Source of the DNA: Flavobacterium psychrophilum
GTDB lineage: Bacteria > Bacteroidota > Bacteroidia > Flavobacteriales > Flavobacteriaceae
DNA: 64,000 bases
Assembly (NCBI GenBank): GCA_945862065.1
Contig: CAMAWT010000011.1
Location: 1 to 64,000 of the forward strand
Direction: 5' to 3'
In this document: in pieces, positions 33,802 through 43,226 of the stretch
Layout of the letters: every line of letters begins with the position of its first letter
Position numbering within the stretch: the stretch's first letter is position 1
The notes under the pieces: generated by a model
Told to the model about the DNA's origin: nothing
The model's database searches: none
What the model saw: only the letters and a program-made list of their open reading frames with translations
Translations under genes and position numbers: made by a program

Positions 33802-34659
33802 ATGAAAATATATCCTATTGAAGCAGGAAATTTTAAATTGGACGGCGGTGCCATGTTTGGCGTAGTTCCTAAAACGATTTGGAACAAAACAAATCCGGCT
33901 GACGGTAATAATTTGATTGATATTGCTGCGCGTTGTTTGTTAATTGAAAACGGAAATCGTTTGATTTTAATTGACACCGGAATGGGAAACAAACAATCTG
34001 AAAAGTTTTTTAGTTATTATTCGCTTTGGGGAAATCATTCTTTAGACAATTCGTTGGCTCAATTTGGTTTTCATCGCGATGATATAACAGATGTATTTAT
34101 GACGCACTTGCATTTTGATCATTGTGGCGGAAGTATCAATTGGAACAAAGACAAAACAGGTTATGAAGTTGCTTTTAAAAATGCCAAGTATTGGACCAAC
34201 GAAAGCCATTGGGAATGGGCTACCAAACCAAATTCAAGAGAAAAAGCTTCGTTTTTACACGAAAATATCATTCCGATGCAAGAAAGCGGTCAATTAAACT
34301 TTATAAAAAGACCTGAAGGTGATTTTTTAGAAAAATCTGAATTAGGTTTTGGGATCTTTTTTGCAGATGGTCATACCGAAAAACAAATGCTTCCACATAT
34401 TCATTATCAAGGAAAAACTTTTGTTTTTTGTGCTGATTTATTGGCTACTGCTGGACATATACCTATTCCGTATGTGATGGGGTATGACACTAGACCTTTA
34501 TTAACACTTGATGAAAAAACAAAATTTATGAACTTGGCTGCAGAAAATAATTATCACTTAATTTTGGAGCATGATGCTCATAATGAAATCATTACTGTAG
34601 AAAAAACAGAAAAAGGCGTGCGGTTGAAAGAAGTGCTTTCCTTCAAAGATTTATCATAA
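33802..34659 (+). CDS. MBL-fold metallo-hydrolase
   Basis: 285 residues. The metal motif is THLHFDHCGG (H102, H104, D106, H107), with further ligands likely in FFADGHTEKQ, FCADLLATAGH and LEHDAH. LILIDTGMGNK precedes it. The overall pattern resembles lactonase-like or glyoxalase II-like members of the superfamily, but substrate cannot be assigned. No signal peptide, so it is cytoplasmic. Divergent from the suf operon; the S8 peptidase gene follows after 85 bp. Confidence 0.92.
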   Translation: MKIYPIEAGNFKLDGGAMFGVVPKTIWNKTNPADGNNLIDIAARCLLIENGNRLILIDTGMGNKQSEKFFSYYSLWGNHSLDNSLAQFGFHRDDITDVFMTHLHFDHCGGSINWNKDKTGYEVAFKNAKYWTNESHWEWATKPNSREKASFLHENIIPMQESGQLNFIKRPEGDFLEKSELGFGIFFADGHTEKQMLPHIHYQGKTFVFCADLLATAGHIPIPYVMGYDTRPLLTLDEKTKFMNLAAENNYHLILEHDAHNEIITVEKTEKGVRLKEVLSFKDLS

Positions 34660-34743
34660 TCAAATGTTAAGTAATTCTTTAACTGTAACAAAAATTAAAT
34701 ACTTTTGACTTATCAAAAAAATCATATTAATCAATACATACTT

Positions 34744-36342
34744 ATGAAACCAATCAAAACAATCTTATTTGCTTCCGTTGCAATTGTTTCTTTGTTAAAC
34801 AGTCCTTTTGCTCAAGCTCAAGATAAATTAACTCCTAAAAAAGGCGCTATAAAAGAAGCCGACTTGATTCGTTGGAGTCACTTAGACCTCGCAAAAGATA
34901 CCATTCCTGGAATGAGTATTGACAAGGCTTACGCCGAATTATTGAAGGGCAAAAAAGGATCTCCAATTATTGTTGGAGTTATTGATTCTGGTCTTGATAT
35001 TGACCACCCAGATTTAAAAGGGAAAATTTGGGTAAACAAAAAAGAAATCGCTGGAAACGGCATTGATGATGATAAAAATGGGTTTATTGATGACGTAAAT
35101 GGATGGAATTTTTTGGGGGAAGCCACTAATGAAAATCTTGAATTAACCCGAATTGTAAAAAAGGGAGATGATGGAAGCGAAATTTATAAAGCTGCTAAAG
35201 CAGAATTAGATGAAAAACTTGCAGAGTTAATGCAACAAAAACCTCAAGTTGATATGATTTCTGGAGCTGATAAAGCCATTAAAGCTTATTTAAAAAAAGA
35301 AATTTATACTGAAGCAGATTTAAATGCAATATCTACAACGGATGAATCTTTGAAAAGAAGTAAAACCATCATGTCTAGCATTGCGGGTCAGGCGGGTGCT
35401 GGTTTTCAAGAAGAAATTGATGGTTATATTGACTTTATTTATGATCAGTTGAATTATAATTTGAATGTTGAATTTGACGGAAGAAAAGTGGTAGGAGATA
35501 ATCCGAACGATATTAATGACAAAAAATATGGTAACGGAAATGTAAAAGGTCCAAATGTTGAAGATGCACGTCACGGAACACACGTTGCTGGAATCATTGC
35601 TCAAACTAGAGGCAATAATATTGGTGGCGACGGTGTTGTAGCTAATAATGTTAAAATCATGGCAGTTAGAGCTGTGCCAAATGGAGATGAATATGATAAA
35701 GATATCGCTTTAGCCATCAGATATGCGGTAGATAACGGTGCAAAAGTTATCAACGGAAGTTTTGGTAAAGACTATTCGCCTAACAAAGAATGGGTTTTTG
35801 AGGCCATCAAATATGCTGAAAGCAAAGACGTTTTGTTTGTGCATGCAGCAGGAAATGATGGTAAAGATGTTGATTTTGAACCAAACTACCCAACGGACGA
35901 AGTTAATGGTGTTGAATTTGCATCTAATTTTTTGACCATTGGTGCCTTGAATAACGGCGTTGGAAAATCAGATTTAGTGGCTTCTTTTTCTAACTATGGC
36001 GCTAATAATGTAGATGTTTTTTCTCCTGGGATGAAAATTTATGCAACAATTCCAAACAACAAATATTTGTACGAACAAGGAACTTCAATGGCGTCTCCAA
36101 ACGCGGCTGGTGTTGCCGCTTTGATTCGTTCCTATTATCCAAACCTAAAAGCGTCTCAAGTAAAACAAATCTTAATGAACTCAGGAACAGTAATGCCTGT
36201 TGAAGTTGAATTGGGAGAAAATAAAGAAGTGAGAGCGTTTGCAAAAGCATCAAAATCTGGGAGTATTGTTAATGCTTTTAATGCTTTGAAAATGGCAGAA
36301 AAAATGTCGGCAAAAGCTCCTAATCCAAAAATGAAAAATTAA
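34744..36342 (+). CDS. S8 family subtilisin-like peptidase, secreted
   Basis: The ATG at 34744 gives 532 residues with a signal peptide (MKPIKTILFASVAIVSLLNS, cleavage near AQAQ); the TTG at 34705 is not used. The catalytic triad is Asp81 (GVIDSGLDIDHPDL), His277 (HGTHVAGIIA) and Ser448 (GTSMASPNAAG), with AAGND supplying the oxyanion region. The Asp-His spacing of about 196 residues is far larger than in subtilisin (about 30), reflecting a helical insert at about 125-255. There is no T9SS C-terminal domain, so it probably stays in the periplasm or is anchored by other means. A terminator follows. Confidence 0.93.
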   Translation: MKPIKTILFASVAIVSLLNSPFAQAQDKLTPKKGAIKEADLIRWSHLDLAKDTIPGMSIDKAYAELLKGKKGSPIIVGVIDSGLDIDHPDLKGKIWVNKKEIAGNGIDDDKNGFIDDVNGWNFLGEATNENLELTRIVKKGDDGSEIYKAAKAELDEKLAELMQQKPQVDMISGADKAIKAYLKKEIYTEADLNAISTTDESLKRSKTIMSSIAGQAGAGFQEEIDGYIDFIYDQLNYNLNVEFDGRKVVGDNPNDINDKKYGNGNVKGPNVEDARHGTHVAGIIAQTRGNNIGGDGVVANNVKIMAVRAVPNGDEYDKDIALAIRYAVDNGAKVINGSFGKDYSPNKEWVFEAIKYAESKDVLFVHAAGNDGKDVDFEPNYPTDEVNGVEFASNFLTIGALNNGVGKSDLVASFSNYGANNVDVFSPGMKIYATIPNNKYLYEQGTSMASPNAAGVAALIRSYYPNLKASQVKQILMNSGTVMPVEVELGENKEVRAFAKASKSGSIVNAFNALKMAEKMSAKAPNPKMKN

Positions 36343-36359
36343 TATTTTGTAATTATATT

Positions 36360-36415
36360 AAAATTGGCAAATGTTCTTCCTTGTTTTTGAAGAAAATTTG
36401 TCAATTTTGTTTTTT
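36360..36415 (+). terminator. rho-independent terminator after the S8 peptidase gene
   Basis: AAAATTGGCAAAT pairs with ATTTGTCAATTTT (one G-T pair), with an inner GTTCTTC/GAAGAA stem, followed by GTTTTTTATTT. Confidence 0.7.
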
Positions 36416-36454
36416 ATTTAATCCCAAAAAATGAACCAAAATACTTTTAAAAAC

Positions 36455-38338
36455 ATGAAAAAAACAATATCGATTTGTTTGATAATTATTAGTTTTCAAT
36501 TGGCTACGGCCCAAAACAGAACGTATTGGCAACAAGAAGCCAACTATAAAATGGAAGTTGATATGGATGTTAAAACCTATCAATATAAGGGAAAACAAGA
36601 ATTAGTTTACACGAATAATTCGCAAGATACCCTACAAAAAGTATATTATCATTTATTCAATAATGCCTTTCAACCAGGCAGTGAAATGGATCACAGACTT
36701 CAAAACGTTAAAGACCCTGATGCCCGAATGGTTAACAAAGTTCGAATAGCAGACAAAGATGTAAAAGAAAGTCGCATATCGAAACTTTTACCAAACGAAA
36801 TGGGTTTTTTACACATTCAAAATTTTAAACAAGATGGTGTTTCTGCAGTAGCAAAAGAAGTAGAAACTATTCTAGAAGTGAACTTGAACAAGCCGCTAAT
36901 GCCAGGAAAAAGTACCGTTTTTACTTTAGATTTTGAAGGGCAAGTTCCAATTCAAATTAGAAGATCGGGAAGAAATAACAAAGAAGGTGTAGAGTTGTCG
37001 ATGGCTCAATGGTATCCAAAAATTGCCGAATTTGATTTTGAAGGATGGCATGCCGACCCATACATTGCTAGAGAATTTCATGGAGTTTGGGGAAGTTTTG
37101 ATGTAAAAATAACTTTGGATAAAAATTATATTTTAGGCGGAAGTGGCTATCTTCAAAACGGTAATGAAATAGGTTTCAACTACCAAGATAAAGGATTTGA
37201 AGTAAAAATTCCTAAGAAAACAAAAACGCTGACTTGGCATTTTATAGCGCCAAATGTTCATGATTTTACATGGGCGGCTGATAAAAATTATATTCATGAT
37301 GTAGTAGAATCCAACTTTGGAACTACCCTTCATTTTTTATACAAAAACAATCCGAAAATAATAGAAAACTGGAAAAATGCCCAGCCAAAAACGGTGGCTT
37401 TGATGGAGTTATACAACAAAATTGTTGGTAAATATCCTTACAAACAATATTCTGTAATTCAAGGTGGCGATGGTGGTATGGAATATGCGATGTGCACATT
37501 GATTCTTGGCGAAGGCACTTTTGAAGGACTCGTTGGTGTGATTGCGCACGAAATGGCACACTCTTGGTTTCAACATGTTTTGGCATCTAATGAAAGCAAA
37601 CATCCATGGATGGACGAAGGCTTCACTTCATATCTTGAAGATGTTGGATTGAACGAATTGGCTGAAAAAAAAGTACAAAATCCTTTTGAAGGTGCCTACA
37701 AAACCTACGCAAAACTAGTTGAATCTGGCAAAGAACAACCCCTTTCTACACATGGTGACAGGTATGATGAAAACAGAAGTTACAGCATTGCATCGTATGT
37801 AAAGGGCGAATTATTTTTAACTCAATTGGAGTATTTATTAGGAAAAGAAAATCTTTCCAAAACGGTGAAAAAATATTATGCTGATTTTAAATTTAAACAT
37901 CCAACACCAAACGATATTAAAAGAACAGCAGAACGTGTTTCTGGTGCTAATTTAGATTGGTTTTTGGTTGATTGGACCCAAACATTAAACACCATTGATT
38001 ATGCGGTTTCTGAAGTAAAATTTGACGGGATTTATGTGGGAGGAGTTTCTACCATCAAACTTAACAGATCGGGAAGAACACCTATGCCAATTGATGTTTT
38101 AGTAGAATATACAGACGGATCGCTAGAAGGTTATTATATCCCGTTGCGCATGATGTCTTTTCAAAAAGAAAACCCTTTGCCAAATGTAAAAAGAACCACT
38201 TTGGCTGATTGGACTTGGGGAAATCCAAATTATACAATAACCATTCCTGGGAATAAAACAATCAAAAAAGTTACTCTTGACCCGCTAGGTTTAATGGCAG
38301 ATGTGAAAAGAGAAAATAATATTTTCGAGAATAAATAA
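36455..38338 (+). CDS. M1 family aminopeptidase-like metallopeptidase
   Basis: The ATG at 36455 gives 627 residues beginning with a signal peptide (MKKTISICLIIISFQLATAQ); an in-frame ATG at 36431 would add eight residues and cannot be excluded. The exopeptidase motif appears as GGMEYA (family GAMEN) at about 341. The zinc site is HEMAH (H365, E366, H369) with Glu388 in WMDEGFTSY. An N-terminal M1 beta-domain (about 20-260) precedes the catalytic domain and a short C-terminal region follows. It probably trims peptides in the periplasm. Its neighbour is also a secreted peptidase. Confidence 0.93.
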   Translation: MKKTISICLIIISFQLATAQNRTYWQQEANYKMEVDMDVKTYQYKGKQELVYTNNSQDTLQKVYYHLFNNAFQPGSEMDHRLQNVKDPDARMVNKVRIADKDVKESRISKLLPNEMGFLHIQNFKQDGVSAVAKEVETILEVNLNKPLMPGKSTVFTLDFEGQVPIQIRRSGRNNKEGVELSMAQWYPKIAEFDFEGWHADPYIAREFHGVWGSFDVKITLDKNYILGGSGYLQNGNEIGFNYQDKGFEVKIPKKTKTLTWHFIAPNVHDFTWAADKNYIHDVVESNFGTTLHFLYKNNPKIIENWKNAQPKTVALMELYNKIVGKYPYKQYSVIQGGDGGMEYAMCTLILGEGTFEGLVGVIAHEMAHSWFQHVLASNESKHPWMDEGFTSYLEDVGLNELAEKKVQNPFEGAYKTYAKLVESGKEQPLSTHGDRYDENRSYSIASYVKGELFLTQLEYLLGKENLSKTVKKYYADFKFKHPTPNDIKRTAERVSGANLDWFLVDWTQTLNTIDYAVSEVKFDGIYVGGVSTIKLNRSGRTPMPIDVLVEYTDGSLEGYYIPLRMMSFQKENPLPNVKRTTLADWTWGNPNYTITIPGNKTIKKVTLDPLGLMADVKRENNIFENK

Positions 38339-38345
38339 AGTAAAA

Positions 38346-38376
38346 AAGCCCCAAATCTTTAAAAAATTTGGGGCTT
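38346..38376. terminator. bidirectional terminator between convergent genes
   Basis: A stem AAGCCCCAAAT / ATTTGGGGCTT with flanking A and T runs lies between the M1 peptidase and the convergent secreted protein gene. Confidence 0.85.
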
Positions 38377-38394
38377 ACTTTTTATGTTTTTAGG

Positions 38395-38982
38395 TTACAA
38401 TAATTTCAAATATGAAATTTCATTGTACACTTTATATGTTTTAGATTTGGCATCAAAAAATTCTAATTCAGCATATTCAATTTCAATTTTATCTCCTTTT
38501 GCAATTTTATTTTTAATCAAAAGTGAATCGCCTTCAAAGGCAAATAACCAAATAAATTCTTTCTTTTCTTTTGCATCGTTTATTAAAACAATGGTGTTAA
38601 ATTCATTGGTAGTCATTATTTCAAAGGTTCCTGTAAAAGACAAAGCGGGCTCTTCTTCATATGCTTCCTCTGCTACCTCATCAGTAGTTTGTAGTTTTGA
38701 GAACACATCCGGACAAACGAATGCCATTTGAATTCCAATTTCTTCAGCAATGCTTTTAATTGATTCCGATTCTTTACCTGAAGTAAAACCAATAGATTTT
38801 CTTTCTTTGTCAGATAATTTTCCAACAGATTCCAACAAACATAAACCAAGGGTAGTTTCAGAAACTTCGGTTTTGTCTTTTGTGCATTCGCAAGCAAAAT
38901 TGGCTAATTTTTTAATTATCTCCTCTTTTTTCTGTGCAAAAAGAAAAGTTGGTAACAATAATAATAAAAAGATTTTTTTCAT
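38395..38982 (-). CDS. uncharacterised secreted protein
   Basis: The ATG at 38980-38982 gives 195 residues with a signal peptide (MKKIFLLLLLPTFLFAQ). The N-terminal half has four Cys (FACECTKD, LGLCLLES, FVCPDVF) spaced as in small helical Cys-containing domains seen in other flavobacterial secreted proteins; the second half (about 115-195) is beta-rich. I do not recognise a named family. It is convergent with the M1 peptidase gene. Confidence 0.75.
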   Translation of the reverse strand: MKKIFLLLLLPTFLFAQKKEEIIKKLANFACECTKDKTEVSETTLGLCLLESVGKLSDKERKSIGFTSGKESESIKSIAEEIGIQMAFVCPDVFSKLQTTDEVAEEAYEEEPALSFTGTFEIMTTNEFNTIVLINDAKEKKEFIWLFAFEGDSLLIKNKIAKGDKIEIEYAELEFFDAKSKTYKVYNEISYLKLL

Positions 38983-39109
38983 GTTTAATAATTTAAGGGT
39001 TGGAAAATCGTTCAAATCTAATAATAATTTAAAATCATTTTAGATAAACTGCTGACTTTTTTATAATTTTTTTCTTAAAATAGAATTTGTAGATTTACAA
39101 GATATTAAA

Positions 39110-39517
39110 ATGAATCCGATGAAACGAATACTTTTACTTTTTGCCTTTTTATTTTTAAGCACCATCACTTTTGGGCAAACTATCAAACTGAAAACAAGTT
39201 CGGTTAGTTTTGTTGAAAAAACTGTAAAAGGCAAATGGGGCGAATGGTCTGATTTTGTGAAGGCAGATTTACTAATTACAATTGATGCAAAAAAAGATCG
39301 AATTGTGGTCAATTCTCCTGTTATTCAAGTTTTTACAATTACCAATTATGGTGAAAAAACAGAAACGGCATCAGACAAAACGGTTCCGTTTGAATGTATC
39401 GATAACAATGGTTCGAAATGTACAATTTTTGTAATCACTCGAAAAAAAGAAGAAAATAGAATGCAGTTTTACATCAATTATTCTGAAGTAAAATTTGTGT
39501 ATAACATCTATAATTAA
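39110..39517 (+). CDS. uncharacterised secreted protein upstream of rnpA
   Basis: 135 residues with a signal peptide (MKRILLLFAFLFLSTITFGQ starting at the second Met, 39119; either Met may be used). The mature part is beta-rich (TIKLKTSSVSFVEKTVKGKW, GEWSDFVKADLLITID) with a Cys pair (FECIDNNGSKCTIF). No family recognised. It ends nine bases before rnpA, so the two may be co-transcribed. Confidence 0.75.
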   Translation: MNPMKRILLLFAFLFLSTITFGQTIKLKTSSVSFVEKTVKGKWGEWSDFVKADLLITIDAKKDRIVVNSPVIQVFTITNYGEKTETASDKTVPFECIDNNGSKCTIFVITRKKEENRMQFYINYSEVKFVYNIYN

Positions 39518-39525
39518 AGATAATT

Positions 39526-39912
39526 ATGGATTTTAAATATCCTAAAAAAGAAAAACTAAAGAGTAACAAGACTATCGGAATGCTTTTTACAGAAGGCAAA
39601 TCGGTATCAAAATATCCGTTACGATTGGTTTATGCTGAAACACAAAACCAAGAAGAAAAAATCTTGTTTGGCGTTTCTGTTTCCAAAAAACATTTTAAAA
39701 ATGCGGTTGATCGGAATTATTTTAAACGGGTATTGAGAGAATGTTATCGATTAAATAAACATTTATTTTTAGAGCATTTGGACACATCTTATGCCGTTAT
39801 GTTTTTTTATCAAACAAAAGACCGATTGACCTATCAGGAAATAAATGAAAAAACGGTGCTTCTTTTTGAAAAATGGATTCAGAAATTAAAAGAAACCGAC
39901 TCGATTAAATAA
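39526..39912 (+). CDS. rnpA: ribonuclease P protein component
   Basis: 128 residues. The RNR-like signature is VDRNYFKRVLRECYR, preceded by LFGVSVSKKHFKNA, and the N-terminal KKEKLKSNKTI and LFTEGKSV segments also fit. It assists the RNase P RNA in 5' maturation of tRNA. As I recall for Bacteroidota, rpmH is not adjacent; an S41 peptidase follows instead after 31 bp. Confidence 0.94.
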   Translation: MDFKYPKKEKLKSNKTIGMLFTEGKSVSKYPLRLVYAETQNQEEKILFGVSVSKKHFKNAVDRNYFKRVLRECYRLNKHLFLEHLDTSYAVMFFYQTKDRLTYQEINEKTVLLFEKWIQKLKETDSIK

Positions 39913-39943
39913 GATTTTTACGAAAATTTAAACACATAAAAAC

Positions 39944-41581
39944 ATGTTATTTAAAATTAAAAAAAGATATTTCGTTCCGGTAATTGCAGCCGGAATCCTT
40001 TTTGTAGGCACCAGTTTTAAAGACGATTTTTTTGAAATTGCCAAACAAATTGAAATCTTTACTACGTTGTTCAAAACCGTAAATCAAAACTATGTTGATG
40101 AGATAAACCCATCTGAATTAATGGATAAAGCCATCAAAAGCATGTTGGCAGATCTAGACCCTTACACCAATTATTTTAATGAGCAAGATGCTATAAAATA
40201 TAAAATCAACAATACCGGAGAATATACCGGAATTGGAGCTATGATTACCCGAAAAGAAGATAAATTAATCATCAAAGAGCCCTACAAAGGGTATCCTGCA
40301 GACAAAGCGGGGTTAAAAGCAGGAGATGCGATTATTCAAATTGGCGATGTTTTATTGTCGGATTATAAAGAAGATGCATCAGAATTATTGAAAGGTACCA
40401 AAAACACCAAAGTGAATGTTACTTATTTACGTCAAGGAAAAACAATTACAACCCAATTGATACTTGACGAAGTTGATATAAACGCGGTTTCTTTTTTTAG
40501 CAAAATTGATGACAAAACAGGATATATTGTTCTTTCTGCTTTTAATAAAAAAACAACCAAAGAGACCAAAGAAGCTATTGAAAAATTGAAAGATCAAGGA
40601 GCCGAACGATTAATTTTGGATTTGAGAGGCAATCCAGGTGGCTTACTAAACGAAGCGGTGAATGTGTGCAATTTATTTGTGCCAAAAGACGAAATTATTG
40701 TTACCACAAAATCTAAAAACGAGAAATATAATATAACCTATAAAACAACCAAAGAAGGGTTCGATTTAGATATTCCGTTGGCTATAATTGTTGATGGAAG
40801 AAGTGCATCGGCATCTGAAATTGTAGCGGGAGCACTGCAAGATTTGGATAGAGCCGTGGTTATTGGAAGTAGAAGTTTTGGAAAAGGTTTGGTTCAAAGA
40901 CCTATCGATATGACCTATGGAACTCAGGTGAAAGTGACGATTTCTAGATATTTCACTCCGTCTGGCAGATGTATCCAAGCCTTAGATTATTGGAACAAAG
41001 ATAAAAATGGTAAAGCCGTGCGAACCGAAGCATCCAATTACACTGCTTTTAAAACAAAAAACGGAAGAACCGTTTATGATGGCGGAGGAATTCAGCCCGA
41101 TGTTGAATTGGAAGAAACTAAAATTAGTACGATTGCCGAAGTATTGTTAAAAAACGATGCTATTTTTAACTTTGCAACGCAGTATTTTTATAAACATCCA
41201 TCGCTTGGCGAAACCATTCCTGAAATTTCAGATAGTGATTTTGTTGAATTTAAAGATTTCTTGAAAAAAGAAAAAATTAGTTTTGATACTGAAACAGAGT
41301 TGGCTCTGAAAAACACCTTAGAAAAAGCCAAAAAAGAAAAATTAGACGATTCAATTATCAACGAATATAATCTGTTATTGAATGCTTTACAAAAAAGTGA
41401 AGCAGCTTTATTAGATAAAAATCAAAAGGAAATTAAAAAAATAATTCAAGAAGAATTAATTAAAAGATACCAATACAAAGAAGGGTTGTATAAGTATTAC
41501 ACCAAAAATAATTTCGAAATAATGAAAGCAAAAATGCTTTTGGAGAATCGTTTAGAATATGATAAAATTCTTAAAAAATAA
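39944..41581 (+). CDS. S41 family carboxy-terminal processing peptidase
   Basis: 545 residues. An N-terminal membrane segment or signal (about 8-24), a PDZ domain (about 93-178, GIGAMITRKEDKLIIKEPYK) and the S41 catalytic core (about 190-385). The catalytic serine lies in GRSASASEIV (about 285-293) and the lysine is Lys314 in SFGKGLVQ; LRGNPGGLL is also typical. A charged helical tail extends to the end. It cleaves periplasmic proteins near their C-termini. Its stop codon overlaps the start of the next OmpA gene by one base (TAATG). Confidence 0.94.
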   Translation: MLFKIKKRYFVPVIAAGILFVGTSFKDDFFEIAKQIEIFTTLFKTVNQNYVDEINPSELMDKAIKSMLADLDPYTNYFNEQDAIKYKINNTGEYTGIGAMITRKEDKLIIKEPYKGYPADKAGLKAGDAIIQIGDVLLSDYKEDASELLKGTKNTKVNVTYLRQGKTITTQLILDEVDINAVSFFSKIDDKTGYIVLSAFNKKTTKETKEAIEKLKDQGAERLILDLRGNPGGLLNEAVNVCNLFVPKDEIIVTTKSKNEKYNITYKTTKEGFDLDIPLAIIVDGRSASASEIVAGALQDLDRAVVIGSRSFGKGLVQRPIDMTYGTQVKVTISRYFTPSGRCIQALDYWNKDKNGKAVRTEASNYTAFKTKNGRTVYDGGGIQPDVELEETKISTIAEVLLKNDAIFNFATQYFYKHPSLGETIPEISDSDFVEFKDFLKKEKISFDTETELALKNTLEKAKKEKLDDSIINEYNLLLNALQKSEAALLDKNQKEIKKIIQEELIKRYQYKEGLYKYYTKNNFEIMKAKMLLENRLEYDKILKK

Positions 41582-42399
41582 TGGAAAAAATTTTTAAAAT
41601 ATTTGTTCTTTTATCGTTCGGCTTTCTTCAAGCGCAAGAAGAAGTGGTGCAATCTGTTTATTTTGAATTTGATAAATTTTCAACTGACGATAAACAAGGC
41701 GAATCATTATTAAATTTCATTAAAACATCTGACTCTACCAGGATAGAATCAATACAAATTTATGGTTATACAGATGATGTTGGAAAAGATGATTACAACT
41801 ACGTGCTTTCAACAAACAGGGCCAATAATGTGCAATGTTTGCTTCTTGATAATGGCATAAAAAATAAAATTATTGTTACTATTGAAGGAAAAGGACGCAT
41901 ACTAATTGAAGATGATATTGCAGAAAATCTTCCTGAAAAAAGATCTAAAAACAGACGTGTAGATGTTGTATTAAATCTAAAACCTTTACCAAAAATTGAA
42001 TTACCTGGTTTTTATGACGGAATTAAAAAGAACCACGTTGTGGGCGATCATATATATTTAAACGCAATTTTGTTTGATAAAGGAAGTAGCAAATTGACCA
42101 CGAAATCGAAAACCGAATTAGACAAAGTGGCGCTTTTATTGGTTAGATATAACACCTTGCATTTTGAAATTCAAGGGCATGTTTGTTGCACGCCGCCTTA
42201 CCAAAAAGATGCGATTGATAAAGACACTAAAAAAAGACAACTATCAATTAACAGAGCTGAATCGGTTTATAAATATCTAGCTTTTAGAAGGGTAGCCAAA
42301 AACAGAATGACGTTTAAAGGATATGGAAACACAGTGCCGCTTGGCAAGGAGCCAGAATATGACAGAAGGGTTGAACTTGTAATTACTAAAACAAAATAG
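41581..42399 (+). CDS. double OmpA-domain protein 1
   Basis: 272 residues with a signal peptide (MEKIFKIFVLLSFGFLQAQ). There is no beta-barrel; instead two OmpA-like peptidoglycan-binding domains lie in tandem: about 22-130 (VYFEFDKFSTDD, YGYTDDVGKDDYN, RSKNRRVDVVL) and about 155-270 (ILFDKGSSKLTTKS, EIQGHVCC, SINRAESVYKYL, DRRVELVI). The second domain has a Cys pair in GHVCC where GHTD is usual. It is translationally coupled to the S41 peptidase and followed by a paralog. Confidence 0.88.
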   Translation: MEKIFKIFVLLSFGFLQAQEEVVQSVYFEFDKFSTDDKQGESLLNFIKTSDSTRIESIQIYGYTDDVGKDDYNYVLSTNRANNVQCLLLDNGIKNKIIVTIEGKGRILIEDDIAENLPEKRSKNRRVDVVLNLKPLPKIELPGFYDGIKKNHVVGDHIYLNAILFDKGSSKLTTKSKTELDKVALLLVRYNTLHFEIQGHVCCTPPYQKDAIDKDTKKRQLSINRAESVYKYLAFRRVAKNRMTFKGYGNTVPLGKEPEYDRRVELVITKTK

Positions 42400-42406
42400 T
42401 TCAATA

Positions 42407-43225
42407 ATGAAAAAAATATTCTTTATCTTTCTATTCATCAACCTTGGTTTTGGGCAATCAAAAAAAGATACGCTTACAATCTATTTTGATTCAAACGAAT
42501 ATAAAATAAATTCAGATAGCGAAGTTATTCTTCAAACTTTTTTTTCTAAAAAAACAATAGAAATTACAAACATTACCATTGAAGGCTTTTGTGATGATGT
42601 TGGAAAAACAAATGCAAATGCATCGTTGGCTGATAACAGAGCGAAGATTATTGCTGATTATCTAAAAATTAACTATTCAATACTGGCATCATCTGTGATT
42701 GGAAAAGGGGAGCTTCCAACTTCAATTACATCAAATCCTGAAATTGTAAGAAAAGGGAACAGAAAGGCAGTTATTGTTGTTGAATATTCATTGAAAAAAG
42801 TGAAATCCGAGCAGAAAACTTCAGTTTCAACTTATAAAAATTGGAATGATTTACTTAAAATTGGCGATAAAATTATCATACAAAATTTGCTTTTTATAGG
42901 AAGCACGACTCGGTTTGAGGAACCAGAAAAGGCAGAAAGTGAACTACAAAAAATTGTGGAATATCTCAAATCAAATCCAAAAATTGAGATTGAAATTCAA
43001 GGGCATGTTTGCTGTATTTCGAAATCATATAAAGATGCCAGAGACGTATATTCTGGCAAAAACAACTTATCTGAAACACGAGCTAAAAAAGTTTACGATT
43101 ACTTTGTTTCGCATGAAATTGTGCCCGAACGATTGTCATTTAAGGGTTTTGGAAGACAGTTTCCTATTCCAAATGGTGAAGAAATGCAAAACAAAAGAGT
43201 TGAAGTTGTAATTAAAAAAATGTAA
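42407..43225 (+). CDS. double OmpA-domain protein 2
   Basis: 272 residues, the same length as its upstream paralog. Signal peptide (MKKIFFIFLFINLGFGQ). First OmpA-like domain about 22-130 (YFDSNEYKINSDSEV, EGFCDDVGKTNANASLADNR, RKGNRKAVIVV), second about 150-272 (LFIGSTTRFEEPEKAESEL, EIQGHVCC, LSETRAKKVYDYF, FKGFGRQFPIP, KRVEVVI). It shares the unusual GHVCC motif. It lies eight bp after the first copy, so it is a tandem duplicate in one operon. Confidence 0.88.
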   Translation: MKKIFFIFLFINLGFGQSKKDTLTIYFDSNEYKINSDSEVILQTFFSKKTIEITNITIEGFCDDVGKTNANASLADNRAKIIADYLKINYSILASSVIGKGELPTSITSNPEIVRKGNRKAVIVVEYSLKKVKSEQKTSVSTYKNWNDLLKIGDKIIIQNLLFIGSTTRFEEPEKAESELQKIVEYLKSNPKIEIEIQGHVCCISKSYKDARDVYSGKNNLSETRAKKVYDYFVSHEIVPERLSFKGFGRQFPIPNGEEMQNKRVEVVIKKM

Positions 43226-43226
43226 A

